From positions 1 through 43,546 of the forward strand of contig JAFGFC010000013.1 in assembly GCA_016931325.1 (NCBI GenBank): a DNA stretch of 43,546 nt. Reading direction: 5' to 3'. This DNA is from Spirochaetota bacterium (GTDB taxonomy: Bacteria > Spirochaetota > JAHITG01 > JAFGFC01). This document shows positions 32,316-40,825 of the stretch, in pieces; within the stretch, counting starts at the first letter, position 1; each line of letters begins with the position of its first letter. The translations under genes and the position numbers were made by a program. Below the pieces are notes generated by a model. It saw nothing but the letters and a program-made list of their open reading frames with translations, made no database searches and was not told where the DNA came from.

Positions 32316-33818
32316 ATGCGGATCATTCTCGTTTTATTAAATATCTTTATCTTATCCCGTGTAATGTTTTCTCAATCCAATATTCCTAAAGGTTTTCAAA
32401 GTATTAAGGAAATTAATACCGTGTACCATGAATTTTCTCCCAGTATCAGCCCTGACGGAAGTTTCATGGTCTTTTCCAGTGACAGGCCGCAAGGCCTGGG
32501 TGACAATGATCTCTGGATCAGCTATTTCAAAGACGGCCAATGGAGTCAACCTGAGAATCTGTCTGTGCTTAATTCGCGCTTTCACGACCATGAACCTTTC
32601 CTAACCTATGACGGCAATGCCATCCTTTTTTCTTCTGACAGGGATGGAGGTTTAGGGGTGGGAGACCTTTATATCTCATACCGCCAGGGTAAATATTTCA
32701 GCCAGCCGATCAATCTGGGTCCTTCGATCAATACGAAAGACTCAGAGAAGATGCCATCGGTTTCTATGGATAATCAGGAACTTTTCTTTGCCAGGATCCC
32801 TGTTGATTATTTCAGCCGGATGTTAGAAAAAAATAAAATACAGATCTGGGTATCGCAGAAAAAAGGAAATATCTGGGGTGCTCCCGAACTATTACAGGAA
32901 CCGGTGAATCAATTGACCTATGATTTTGCCCCCCGTATTATGCCCGATGGGCACAGTTTGCTTTTCTGTTCCGGGCGAGAAGGCGGAAAAGGAGGGCTGG
33001 ATATCTGGCGTGTCAGGCGCAAAAGCCGGTCTTTTGGCTGGAGTGGATTGACCAATCTTTCTTTCCTTAATACCAAGGGAAATGAATCACACTATGCTTT
33101 CACGATCGATCAAAAACGTTTATATATGGCCGCGCAATGGGGTGGGAAAAAAGATTATGATATTTATGAATATAAAGTGGAAGAGATGATAACAGAACCC
33201 ACCATCACCCTTCAGGGCCGGATCACGAATAAAAAGAATGGGGATCCGGTGAAGGGAACCCTTACCGTGGAGCTTTTTTCTAATGCCAGGGAAATCTTCA
33301 GTATTGAAAGTGACAGAAACGGACAGTACAGTATTACTCTTCCCAAGGGAGGTAACTATTCGCTAACTGTCGAAGCCCCCGGTTTTATGTTTTTCAGTCA
33401 GAGACTTGATCTGACAGAACTGCTTCATTCCTCTGTTACCAATGTGGACATTGGTCTTCACCCTCTTCAAAAGGGAGAAAATATTATCATACGCACCATT
33501 TATTTTGATCCCGGACAATACAGGCTCAGGGCCGAATCCATGATCGCTCTTGACCGTGTTGTTAAGATCCTGAAAGATCATCCAAACATCAGGCTTTTGA
33601 TCAAGGGTCATGTCGCCGAGATCATAGGAGACAAAATGGATTCCATGTGGCTTTCTGAGATGCGGACAAAAGAAGTAAAGAAATATATGGTGGAAAAGGG
33701 TATTGACCCTGATCGGCTTCAGACAAAGGGTTTTGGGGGTACAATGCCAATAGGGGATAATGATACAGAAGAAGGCCGAAAATTGAACCGGAGGACAGAG
33801 TTCGAAATCCTTGAATAA
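32316..33818 (+). CDS. PD40-repeat, carboxypeptidase-regulatory-like and OmpA-domain protein
   Basis: 500 residues from the ATG at 32316 (GGAGG 5 bases upstream); the track start is 6 codons earlier. A signal peptide precedes WD40-like PD40 strands (FSPSISPDGSFMVFSSDRP, ILFSSDRDGG, PRIMPDGHSLLFCSGREGG). A carboxypeptidase-regulatory-like domain follows (TLQGRITNKKNGDPVKGTL, YSLTVEAPGFMF). The C-terminal OmpA domain (IIIRTIYFDPGQYRL to LNRRTEFEIL) would anchor to peptidoglycan, but the usual GHTD is GHVAE, with the acidic residue shifted by one; the conserved Arg in LSEMRTKEV is kept. Layouts like this are typical of periplasmic or outer-membrane proteins in diderms. Confidence 0.9.
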   Translation: MRIILVLLNIFILSRVMFSQSNIPKGFQSIKEINTVYHEFSPSISPDGSFMVFSSDRPQGLGDNDLWISYFKDGQWSQPENLSVLNSRFHDHEPFLTYDGNAILFSSDRDGGLGVGDLYISYRQGKYFSQPINLGPSINTKDSEKMPSVSMDNQELFFARIPVDYFSRMLEKNKIQIWVSQKKGNIWGAPELLQEPVNQLTYDFAPRIMPDGHSLLFCSGREGGKGGLDIWRVRRKSRSFGWSGLTNLSFLNTKGNESHYAFTIDQKRLYMAAQWGGKKDYDIYEYKVEEMITEPTITLQGRITNKKNGDPVKGTLTVELFSNAREIFSIESDRNGQYSITLPKGGNYSLTVEAPGFMFFSQRLDLTELLHSSVTNVDIGLHPLQKGENIIIRTIYFDPGQYRLRAESMIALDRVVKILKDHPNIRLLIKGHVAEIIGDKMDSMWLSEMRTKEVKKYMVEKGIDPDRLQTKGFGGTMPIGDNDTEEGRKLNRRTEFEILE

Positions 33819-33832
33819 ATCCTCGCTTTTTC

Positions 33833-33860
33833 TTGACTTTTAAAGGATATTCAATATGAT
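33833..33860 (+). promoter_or_regulatory. promoter of the HPr-kinase-like gene
   Basis: TTGACT, 16 bp, TATGAT. It lies over the track's GTG start, which supports the ATG at 33890. Confidence 0.65.
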
Positions 33861-33889
33861 GGGTGAAATCATTATCAGGAGCGACAGAT

Positions 33890-35641
33890 ATGGATTTGGG
33901 ATCATTTGAAGTGCTGGAAAACAAAGTGATCATCAGGATCAAAGATTCTATTTGTGAAAATTCTGAGGATCTGCTGACCAGTCGCTTGTTGAAAGAGATC
34001 GTCAAACGTTCCGTTAAAAAATTAATACGCAAGAATTCTCTGCTATTGAAGATCTTTGGTCCCAAAGAACCAACAGAGTCGATAGACCTGCTGGTAAGAA
34101 CCATGCAGTTCCTGGTTAAAATGCCGGGTGAACTAGTGCCCAATGTGGTTAAGGGCTCGGAAATATTTTTTAAACAGAAAGATTTGTTCAATCAATTCAT
34201 CGAGTATCTTTATAATTACTGGCGAAGTTTTGACCGGTTCATTCTCTGTGACTCAACAGGGGATACCCTTGATAAAAGACCTTACCGGACGTTTAACCTT
34301 ACGATTGAGCATCTTACCCATCTTATTAGAGCGACATACCGTGACCTGGAGGAAAATCTTACCGGGGATCATCCCCGTGTGTACAGACAGGTGGCGGCCG
34401 GGGCAGAAATTGCGACGATATCCGTACCCAAAACGATATCATATCCCGAAAAAAAGTATTTCAAACTTAACGCGATTCCTGTTATCCGTCAGGTATTGTT
34501 AAATCCGCCTTTGATCCTTAATCCCCCTATGAATAAAAGAAGCGGTAGATTTGAGAAAGTAACAACGAATCCTATTGACCATCTTGATATTAACACCCAT
34601 GATTGGCTTGGCTATCCTGCTATGGTGGGGGATCTGATCATTATGGTATATTTTCATAAGAAATTCTTTGAACTCGGATTTTCCTTGTCCAATCTTTTTG
34701 AACTGGCCAGCGACAGGGACCTGGAAAAAAGTCCTGATGCCGTCTATCTTTTTGGTGTGCCCGACAGTCTTATGAAGCCTTATCCCTCTCCCACAATTTT
34801 TTATGACGATGAGAAAAACAATATACTGTTGGCTGCTGTTCCCCGGGATGATGAATTTGGATATTTCGGTTATCTGAAAAAAATGATACTGACCCTTCAT
34901 AATATCAAGGTCATGAAAAGAGGCAAATTGCCCTTTCACGGAGCCATGGCAAAGATCATTTTAAAGGGAGATAAAGAAGCCACGATCCTTATGATCGGTG
35001 ATACAGCAGCCGGAAAATCCGAGACCCTGGAGGCTTTAAGGCAATTGGGTGATGCATATATCCAGGATATGATAATTATTGCTGATGATATGGGATCTAT
35101 GGAAATTGACAAAAAAGGGAATATACTGGGTTATGGTACTGAAATAGGCGCTTTTTTAAGACTGGATGACCTTAAACCAGGTTATGCGTTCGGACAGATG
35201 GACAGGGCGATCATCATGAGCCCTCATAAGGTCAATGCCAGGATCGTTTTGCCTGTAACCACTCTGGAGAATATTCTGAAAGGGTACAGGATCGATCTTG
35301 TCCTTTATGCCAATAATTATGAAGAGATCGATGAAGAACGAGATCTGATCGAAAGATTTTCCACTTATCAGGAAGCCTTAAAGGTATTTAAAGAAGGGGC
35401 TGTCATGAGCAAAGGGACAACATCCTCAAGGGGTATTGTTCATTCCTATTTCGCCAATATTTTCGGCCCGCCCCAGTATAAAAATATACATGACAAATTA
35501 GCTGAAAAATATTTCAAGGCCATGTTCGATAGGAATATTTTTGTAGGTCAGATGAGGACTCGCCTTGGTATACCGGGTTTCGAGCAATCCGGACCGCGTG
35601 AACTGGCCGAACAATTATTAAAAACTCTTCTGACCTTATGA
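33890..35641 (+). CDS. HPr-kinase/PEPCK-like P-loop protein
   Basis: 583 residues from the ATG at 33890 with AGGAG 8 bases upstream. The first 300 residues are unrecognised. The C-terminal 270 hold a P-loop IGDTAAGKSETLEAL (about 369-383) that resembles the HPr kinase GxSGxGKSE motif and the PEPCK kinase loop, followed by a Walker-B-like IIIADDMGSMEI and a closing FVGQMRTRLGIPG...GPRELAEQLL segment of the PEPCK-like type. No PTS components or HPr gene is visible in the window. It may be a protein kinase or nucleotide-dependent enzyme of a new subgroup. The next gene overlaps by ATGA. Confidence 0.72.
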   Translation: MDLGSFEVLENKVIIRIKDSICENSEDLLTSRLLKEIVKRSVKKLIRKNSLLLKIFGPKEPTESIDLLVRTMQFLVKMPGELVPNVVKGSEIFFKQKDLFNQFIEYLYNYWRSFDRFILCDSTGDTLDKRPYRTFNLTIEHLTHLIRATYRDLEENLTGDHPRVYRQVAAGAEIATISVPKTISYPEKKYFKLNAIPVIRQVLLNPPLILNPPMNKRSGRFEKVTTNPIDHLDINTHDWLGYPAMVGDLIIMVYFHKKFFELGFSLSNLFELASDRDLEKSPDAVYLFGVPDSLMKPYPSPTIFYDDEKNNILLAAVPRDDEFGYFGYLKKMILTLHNIKVMKRGKLPFHGAMAKIILKGDKEATILMIGDTAAGKSETLEALRQLGDAYIQDMIIIADDMGSMEIDKKGNILGYGTEIGAFLRLDDLKPGYAFGQMDRAIIMSPHKVNARIVLPVTTLENILKGYRIDLVLYANNYEEIDEERDLIERFSTYQEALKVFKEGAVMSKGTTSSRGIVHSYFANIFGPPQYKNIHDKLAEKYFKAMFDRNIFVGQMRTRLGIPGFEQSGPRELAEQLLKTLLTL

Positions 35642-35871
35642 TCGGGGGTGTGGTCGTTATCCTGTCTGAGAAAAAAGCCTTACAACACGCTGTTGCCCTG
35701 CTTGAAAAAATGTCCTGCGCCGAGAAATATGATCTTTCCCGTCCTCAGGTAAAAGAAAAATTCGATTCATATGAATTTTCTTTTAGACGAAAGATCCCTT
35801 CCAGGCCCCAATATGGCGTGGTGAAGGTAAATAAAAGAACAGGAGAGGCGCAATATATTCCGCAGAGATAA
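35638..35871 (+). CDS. small protein coupled to the HPr-kinase-like gene
   Basis: 77 residues, starting in an ATGA overlap with the upstream stop, so translation is probably coupled. It contains YEFSFRRKIPSRPQYGVVKVNKRTGEAQYI, a beta hairpin like the VxVNKxTGE strand of PepSY-type or small NTF2-like domains, but it is too short to assign. The first 12 residues (MIGGVVVILSEK) could be skipped if an inner GTG is used. The strict coupling suggests a partner of the kinase-like protein. Confidence 0.6.
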   Translation: MIGGVVVILSEKKALQHAVALLEKMSCAEKYDLSRPQVKEKFDSYEFSFRRKIPSRPQYGVVKVNKRTGEAQYIPQR

Positions 35872-35909
35872 AGGCGTTAATGGATACCTTTCCCTCTTGT
35901 ACCATATAT

Positions 35910-37379
35910 TTATTTTGATCTTGAATATACCAGCAGCTTTCCATCCGGAGACAATGAGTAATCGAATTCAAAAAAACTGCGGTCTATCTTCCATGGCGCG
36001 TATTTCAGATTTTTTCGTGATAAAAGATAAAGGTTGAATTTAAAGCTGGTTCCCTTGGCTTCCCGGGCGGCTATGATAAGGATACCGGGCTGGGTGGGAT
36101 GAGGGATCAGGGCTTTCAGGTTACTCAGGCCTTCCAGAAGGATTTCGTCTTTTACGTTGCCCTGTCTGTCCATCAGAACAATGGAGTTAAAGCTATGATA
36201 GGCGATGTCCCCGGAATAAGGTAACAATACAGGATACTCCACCTTTTCCAGCAGGCTCTGCACATCTGTCAAACGCTTTTTCTTTCCTCCGCGAGCCGGC
36301 ATGATATAGATGTTCTGTTTTTTATTTTCATCCTTTTGAAGAAATAAGATCCATTGGCCATCAGGGGAATAGGACATCTCACTCTCTTCCCCGGGATCAT
36401 GAGTAAGGCGTTTCTTGATCTTGTTCTTCATATCAAAAATAAACAGATCAACCTGATCGTCCCTGGTCGACCGGTAAAGGATAGACCGGCCCAGGGGATG
36501 AGGCGTTGGGTAAATATTGGAATGATCATCTTCCAGGATGGTTGTCTCTTTTTTGTCAGTCAGCGAGTACATCTTGATAACACCTTTTTTATCATCACCT
36601 GATTTAATAAAATAATGAAACAGGATATTTTTCCCGTCATGAGAAAAACGGGGATGAGCATGCAAGCCTTCCTCAGCTATAAGAACCGCCTGGCCGCTTT
36701 TTAGATCTTCAACCAAGATGCTCATGTTCTCTATACGGTCAATGAAATACCTGACACCCTTGGCAATGCCGGATATTCCCAATCCTATGACAATAATAAG
36801 AACAGCAAAGACCTGTACTCCGGTGGATATTTTTGGCTCTCTTTCAAGATTCTGATCACCCCGGGAGGCTCGAAAAAATATCAGACCGAGAAAGATATAC
36901 CAGAGAATAGAGAAAAGGAGGCTGATAGTATTAAAGATCTGGATAATAGACAAAAAAGCCAGGGCCATTAAAAAATAGGACAGGGGTTTGATATAACCGT
37001 ATAAAAAGAAGGGTAATCGTAATAATTTTACAGCCAGTACCAGAAGGAAAAATCCGATCAGAATGTTAGCCATATAGATAATCCCGGTAGGTTCGCTAAA
37101 AGCTTTTATCAAAGTAAAAATCTGGATACAGACCAGGGCAAGGTCAAGGCCCATTACAATAAAGATATAAATATCAGCTTTTTTAAAATCAAGGCTGTTC
37201 AACAGATTTTTCAGGGAAAATAATATATAGATCATAAGAGAAAGATTTAATACCTTTATTATCTGAAGGATGTTCTCTTTAAAATCCAGGAAAAAGCCTA
37301 GTAATAGAATGAAGGATAGACCGACATTAATGATACACGCTGTCCCGGCATACTGAAAATTCTTTTTACTCTGTTCCAT
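35910..37379 (-). CDS. multi-span membrane protein with C-terminal PD40/TolB-like propeller
   Basis: 489 residues from the ATG at 37379 with AAGGAGA 7 bases upstream; the track start overlaps the upstream gene. The N-terminal 220 residues have about seven membrane spans. A TolB/PD40-like region follows (about 230-489): HAHPRFSHDGKNILFHYF, YPTPHPLGRSILYRSTRDDQVDLFIFDM, SEMSYSPDGQWILFLQ, NIYIMPARGGKKKRLTD. The propeller should face the periplasm or cytoplasm depending on the number of spans. Function unknown. It follows a four-span membrane gene by 10 bases as one operon. Confidence 0.8.
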   Translation of the reverse strand: MEQSKKNFQYAGTACIINVGLSFILLLGFFLDFKENILQIIKVLNLSLMIYILFSLKNLLNSLDFKKADIYIFIVMGLDLALVCIQIFTLIKAFSEPTGIIYMANILIGFFLLVLAVKLLRLPFFLYGYIKPLSYFLMALAFLSIIQIFNTISLLFSILWYIFLGLIFFRASRGDQNLEREPKISTGVQVFAVLIIVIGLGISGIAKGVRYFIDRIENMSILVEDLKSGQAVLIAEEGLHAHPRFSHDGKNILFHYFIKSGDDKKGVIKMYSLTDKKETTILEDDHSNIYPTPHPLGRSILYRSTRDDQVDLFIFDMKNKIKKRLTHDPGEESEMSYSPDGQWILFLQKDENKKQNIYIMPARGGKKKRLTDVQSLLEKVEYPVLLPYSGDIAYHSFNSIVLMDRQGNVKDEILLEGLSNLKALIPHPTQPGILIIAAREAKGTSFKFNLYLLSRKNLKYAPWKIDRSFFEFDYSLSPDGKLLVYSRSK

Positions 37380-37389
37380 GACACTCTCC

Positions 37390-37773
37390 TTATCGCGCGG
37401 CAGGTTTAAATACCAGAAAGGATACACAGAAAAATGTTGTGAAAAAAACAGAGATCCAGAGGAAAGGGCTTATCCCCGTTGTAAAACCAAGGAAAAGAAG
37501 GGTCAGGGTCATTAATCCATTTTCAAAGATGCCTACTTTCACGATATCTTTGTTCTTCAACGGGTCTTTATAAGCATAGATATAGGCTACTCCCAGAGAC
37601 GTTTGCAAAGCGCCGAAAAGCCTCAAAAATATGGGATTATCGGGCCAGGGTATACCTAAAAGTTTTAGAAATTCAGGCCAGGCGATCAGAGCCGGCGCCC
37701 AGGCCGTGAAAATTAGAATTACTTTTAATAACAATACTCGTTTTAACCAGATCAATTTTTTTGATTTTTCCAT
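37390..37773 (-). CDS. four-span small membrane protein
   Basis: 127 residues with four hydrophobic spans (LLLKVILIFTAWAPALIAW, LFGALQTSLGVAYIYAY, IFENGLMTLTLLFLGFTTG, LWISVFFTTFFCVSFLVF). GGGAGA precedes the ATG. The layout resembles small DUF4345-like or DoxX-neighbour membrane proteins, but I cannot assign a family. First gene of an operon with the PD40 membrane protein. Confidence 0.7.
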   Translation of the reverse strand: MEKSKKLIWLKRVLLLKVILIFTAWAPALIAWPEFLKLLGIPWPDNPIFLRLFGALQTSLGVAYIYAYKDPLKNKDIVKVGIFENGLMTLTLLFLGFTTGISPFLWISVFFTTFFCVSFLVFKPAAR

Positions 37774-37798
37774 ATGAATTCTCCCGGGGTTTATTAAA

Positions 37799-37826
37799 AA
37801 TATATTGATTGTATTTTTACTGTCAA
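37799..37826 (-). promoter_or_regulatory. promoter of the membrane-protein operon
   Basis: Minus strand: TTGACA, 16 bp, TATATT, identical in both boxes to the ArsR promoter. Confidence 0.72.
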
Positions 37827-37832
37827 ATAAAA

Positions 37833-37868
37833 AAGGGTGACACTTTTTATTTCAAAAATTTCACCCTT
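37833..37868 (-). terminator. intrinsic terminator of the lipoprotein gene at 37898
   Basis: Stem AAGGGTGA/TCACCCTT with an inner TTTTT/AAAAA pairing, followed on the minus strand by TTTTTATTT. It lies just upstream of the next promoter. Confidence 0.82.
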
Positions 37869-37897
37869 CTTCTATGTGTATTAACAATTCTCTTTCC

Positions 37898-39004
37898 CTA
37901 TGGAAAAATTAAAAATCCATTATCGGTTGTGCCATCACGATAATTTTCATTTATCCTGGTTAAACACTCGGACATCTGAGCCGGAGTATAAGAAGTTCTT
38001 TCGCCGCCAAGGACACGATTGGCCTGCCACAGCACCTCTCCCATGGCCCAGCCATAAAAAGGGCTGGCAGGATCCGCAACAAGCTGATCGATCAGATGAT
38101 ATTCACTTTTTCCGAAATTCTGGTCACACAGGTCAAAATAGACATTCAACGTTACAGCCGCCAGCTGGCCGGCCAGAGACCCGAGCTCGTCGGCCTGAAC
38201 CGGATCAATATAGCTCTGTCTGAGGGCTCTGGGTGTGCCGGTTTGCGGTAAAAAGTTTTTCACAGACTGTGAGCTGGTAAGAAGGATAGTATACCTGTCA
38301 CTTGATCCGATCCTCAATCCTGAAGGGAAACAGGAAACAAAGTTGGCATCACAATAACAACCGGAATTATGATTATTACATATTTCACTCCAATCGTCCA
38401 TTGTCTGTGTTCGGAAATCACTCAAAGTTAGGCAGTCCTGGATATCAAAAGTAAAATAGGTCGCTTTTGTCTTTCCGGGAAAATCATATCCATCTCCCCA
38501 GACGCTTTTTATCTTTTTAAAGCAATGCTTTTTTTTATGCTTTGCCAGAATGGCGTGAGCCGCCAGATAAAGTTTTGTTCCTGCAGACCACGAAAGGGGA
38601 ATAACATAAGTGTCCTCTGTTATTGGTTTATTATATTTTCTTTTATAGGGGAACTTGCGAGGACGGGGATTCCCCTTCTTCTGTGGGATCCCGTCGAGAG
38701 AAACAGCGACAGACAGATGAGTTTTTTTCATCATCCAGCCGTCAATAGTAGTATATTGGACATAGAGATTGTTCTCATCATTCCAGACCTTGACCGATCC
38801 GACATTAATATGCCGGCCTGAATAAAGGATCACCTCTATGGGTTCGCCACAGATGGCGGGATTGTCCCCCGGGTCACCTGGAACGACTTTCCTGGTCAGA
38901 CTATCTTCCAGATCAACATTAAACGGATTAGTATCTTTGCCGCAACCGGTAAAGAAAAGCCCCAGGGCCACTATGGATACTACGAAAAGAAATGCTCTTT
39001 TCAT
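37898..39004 (-). CDS. large lipoprotein of unknown function
   Basis: 368 residues. A clear lipoprotein signal (VVSIVALGLFFTGC). Residues about 50-150 contain a segment (EPIEVILYSGRHINVGSVKVWNDENNLYVQYTT... KKTHLSVAVSLDGIPQ... NPRPRKFPY) of a beta domain I have seen in surface proteins of several phyla, with the GxVxVxNDxxNLYVxY pattern; it has no assigned function. The second half has several Cys pairs (NNHNSGCYCDANFVSC) and no known motif. GAGGAGG precedes the ATG. Probably attached to the outer membrane. Confidence 0.75.
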   Translation of the reverse strand: MKRAFLFVVSIVALGLFFTGCGKDTNPFNVDLEDSLTRKVVPGDPGDNPAICGEPIEVILYSGRHINVGSVKVWNDENNLYVQYTTIDGWMMKKTHLSVAVSLDGIPQKKGNPRPRKFPYKRKYNKPITEDTYVIPLSWSAGTKLYLAAHAILAKHKKKHCFKKIKSVWGDGYDFPGKTKATYFTFDIQDCLTLSDFRTQTMDDWSEICNNHNSGCYCDANFVSCFPSGLRIGSSDRYTILLTSSQSVKNFLPQTGTPRALRQSYIDPVQADELGSLAGQLAAVTLNVYFDLCDQNFGKSEYHLIDQLVADPASPFYGWAMGEVLWQANRVLGGERTSYTPAQMSECLTRINENYRDGTTDNGFLIFP

Positions 39005-39035
39005 GGCCTCCTCATGTTTGGTGATTTATTTGACA

Positions 39036-39063
39036 AAAATAAGTATTATTACTGAAAAGTCAA
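39036..39063 (-). promoter_or_regulatory. promoter of the lipoprotein gene at 39004
   Basis: Minus strand: TTGACT, 16 bp, TATTTT. The -35 box overlaps the last codons of the upstream radical SAM gene. Confidence 0.6.
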
Positions 39064-40205
39064 GTAGTTTGCTGATCTTTCAAATTAAGAAGTTTTTCAT
39101 AATATTTTGAAGATCCGGTCTGCAGGATCTCAATGATAATCTTTTCTGTTACAGGCCCGATCCCTTTTAATGACCTGAGCTCCTTGACCGAGGTTAGGGG
39201 TTTGTCAAGTTTTGATAGAGAGTAGGCGGCATATCCAAAAAGCGAAGGTTTTCCCAGCAGTTTTAAAAGATAATCAATATGCTCCAATAAAACAATGACA
39301 CGATCATTCTCATCAAGAACGTTTTGAAATAAGACCGGCGGTATGCGGACAGGGACCTGCCATTTTTGAACGATATCTTTAAACGTGTCATGGATGGATT
39401 CGTAATACTTTTTATTTGCTTCGCCCCAGGGAGTGTGGTCATTATAGATCCGGTCATAGTGAGGAATGAGACCCGGATAATGCTCTTTCAGGGTCTCGTA
39501 AAAAAATTCTTTTTGTCTGCCCGGCTTTAAAGTCATGCCGCCAAAGATGATAAAATCAACCCCGGCCTCCTTTGCCTTTTTAATGGATTCTTCGAGCAAA
39601 GCCGGCGTATCCGTAATAAAAGGGATAACCGGCATCAGGAACATACCGCAGGAGAATCCCCGGGCTTTGAAAAAACTGATCGCTTCCAATCTTTTCTCAG
39701 GATCAGGCACACCCGGCTCAAATATACGGCTTATTTTACTATTCACCGAAGAAAAACTGAAACTGAGGATGACCTTTTTTTTCTTGTTGATCTGTTTTAA
39801 AATGTCAATGTCTCTTTTTACAAGTGTGGATTTGGTCAGGATGTGAACCGGGAAGTCACGGTCATGGATCAGTTCCAGTGCCCTCCGCGTCAATCCGTAT
39901 TTTTCTTCAGCGGGATTATAACTGTCGCCGATGCCACCCCCAAGCATAATATATCCGGATCGCAAGGGTTTCCGTTTTCGGGAAGGATCCAACTCGTGTT
40001 TTAATATATCGATGGCGTTTATCTTGATAAAAACATCTTTACCAAATTCACCTTCTGTCTGGTATTTTTCATATCGGCCGTCACAATAAATACAGTTATG
40101 AGGGCAGCTTCTGTAAAGGTTCATTCCGTAACGGGACAGGAACCAGGAGTCTATCTTTTTATGCTTGCGCAGGATCGATCGGGCCTGTATTTCGTGAATT
40201 CTCAT
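39060..40205 (-). CDS. SPL-like radical SAM protein with C-terminal helix-hairpin-helix
   Basis: 381 residues from the ATG at 40205; the track start is 12 codons upstream. The motif SCPHNCIYCDGR near residue 32 is that of the SplB/Rv2578c-like radical SAM group, with further family segments IMLGGGIGDSYNPAEE, VHILTKSTLVKRDIDIL, LSFSFSS and FFKARGFSCGMFLMPVIPFITD. The last 50 residues carry a helix-hairpin-helix (TSVKELRSLKGIGPVTEKIIIEIL), a common nonspecific DNA-binding module. A DNA-related role, as in spore photoproduct lyase, is possible, but the group is functionally open. No ribosome site precedes either start. Confidence 0.85.
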   Translation of the reverse strand: MRIHEIQARSILRKHKKIDSWFLSRYGMNLYRSCPHNCIYCDGRYEKYQTEGEFGKDVFIKINAIDILKHELDPSRKRKPLRSGYIMLGGGIGDSYNPAEEKYGLTRRALELIHDRDFPVHILTKSTLVKRDIDILKQINKKKKVILSFSFSSVNSKISRIFEPGVPDPEKRLEAISFFKARGFSCGMFLMPVIPFITDTPALLEESIKKAKEAGVDFIIFGGMTLKPGRQKEFFYETLKEHYPGLIPHYDRIYNDHTPWGEANKKYYESIHDTFKDIVQKWQVPVRIPPVLFQNVLDENDRVIVLLEHIDYLLKLLGKPSLFGYAAYSLSKLDKPLTSVKELRSLKGIGPVTEKIIIEILQTGSSKYYEKLLNLKDQQTT

Positions 40206-40212
40206 TTTATTA

Positions 40213-40241
40213 ATGTTAGAACAAAATAAAACAATTTTCAA
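40213..40241 (-). promoter_or_regulatory. candidate promoter of the SPL-like gene, leaderless type
   Basis: Minus strand: TTGAAA, 17 bp, TAACAT. The -10 box ends 8 bases before the ATG at 40205. Confidence 0.45.
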
Positions 40242-40281
40242 GAGATAAAAATATTTCAGCCACAGAGAACACAGAAATTTC

Positions 40282-40309
40282 GTTCATCGTTCATAGTTCT
40301 TAGTTCTTG
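40282..40309. repeat. heptamer tandem repeat GTTCWTN
   Basis: Four in-phase units GTTCATC, GTTCATA, GTTCTTA, GTTCTTG. An 11-bp inverted repeat (GTTCATAGTTC at 40289, GAACTATGAAC at 40317) overlaps it. Upstream at about 40259 is CCACAGAGAACACAGA, a motif often seen dispersed in other bacteria. Confidence 0.7.
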
Positions 40310-40350
40310 GATTTTGGAACTATGAACTAATTTTATCAGTGTTAAAAATC

Positions 40351-40378
40351 TTGATTTTTAAAAAAAGCCTGTTATTTT
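40351..40378 (+). promoter_or_regulatory. promoter of the unknown gene at 40412
   Basis: TTGATT, 16 bp, TATTTT. Confidence 0.5.
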
Positions 40379-40411
40379 CAAAAAAAGGGTTGTTATCCCG
40401 GGGAGGACATG

Positions 40412-40822
40412 ATGCATCCGGAAGATACTGTCTTTATCCAGAGACTTTGTCAGATCATTGATGAAATGAATGAAAAAGCCCAGGCCTGCCGTGCTTTTGA
40501 CCCTCTCTGTGAGGCTACTTACAGGATCAAAATATTTTATCCGACGGGTGAAGAATACGGTGAAGAAAAAAGTACAGAGGGGTATCATGTCGGACTTGAT
40601 GTTTTTTATTCTTCAGGAGGAAGTATTGAAACGGCCATCGCCTTGAATGATAAATTTTCCTTTATCCTGGGAAAGGAAAAGATCACCCATATTGTTATTG
40701 AGTTTGAACATCAGCAGGAAGAGTTAGAGGATATGGAAAAAGGAGAGAAGGGATATGAGAATCTGGTTAAAAAAATATATAAATTCTGTGTTCGCGTTCT
40801 GCCTCAGGAACCAGAGATATAA
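40412..40822 (+). CDS. unknown cytoplasmic protein
   Basis: 136 residues from the second ATG of an ATGATG pair; GGGGAGG is 5 bases before it and only 2 before the first. Alpha/beta with a charged composition; visible segments are YRIKIFYPTGEEYGEE, GYHVGLDVFYSSGGSIETAIAL and ITHIVIEFEHQQEELED. No catalytic motif. The next gene starts 3 bases later, so they form a unit. I do not recognise the family. Confidence 0.65.
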   Translation: MHPEDTVFIQRLCQIIDEMNEKAQACRAFDPLCEATYRIKIFYPTGEEYGEEKSTEGYHVGLDVFYSSGGSIETAIALNDKFSFILGKEKITHIVIEFEHQQEELEDMEKGEKGYENLVKKIYKFCVRVLPQEPEI

Positions 40823-40825
40823 GGG

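Noticed and set aside
37390-37427. Overlap between the PD40 membrane gene and the four-span gene
   Set aside because: Caused by the track's early start; the ATG at 37379 with AAGGAGA removes the overlap.
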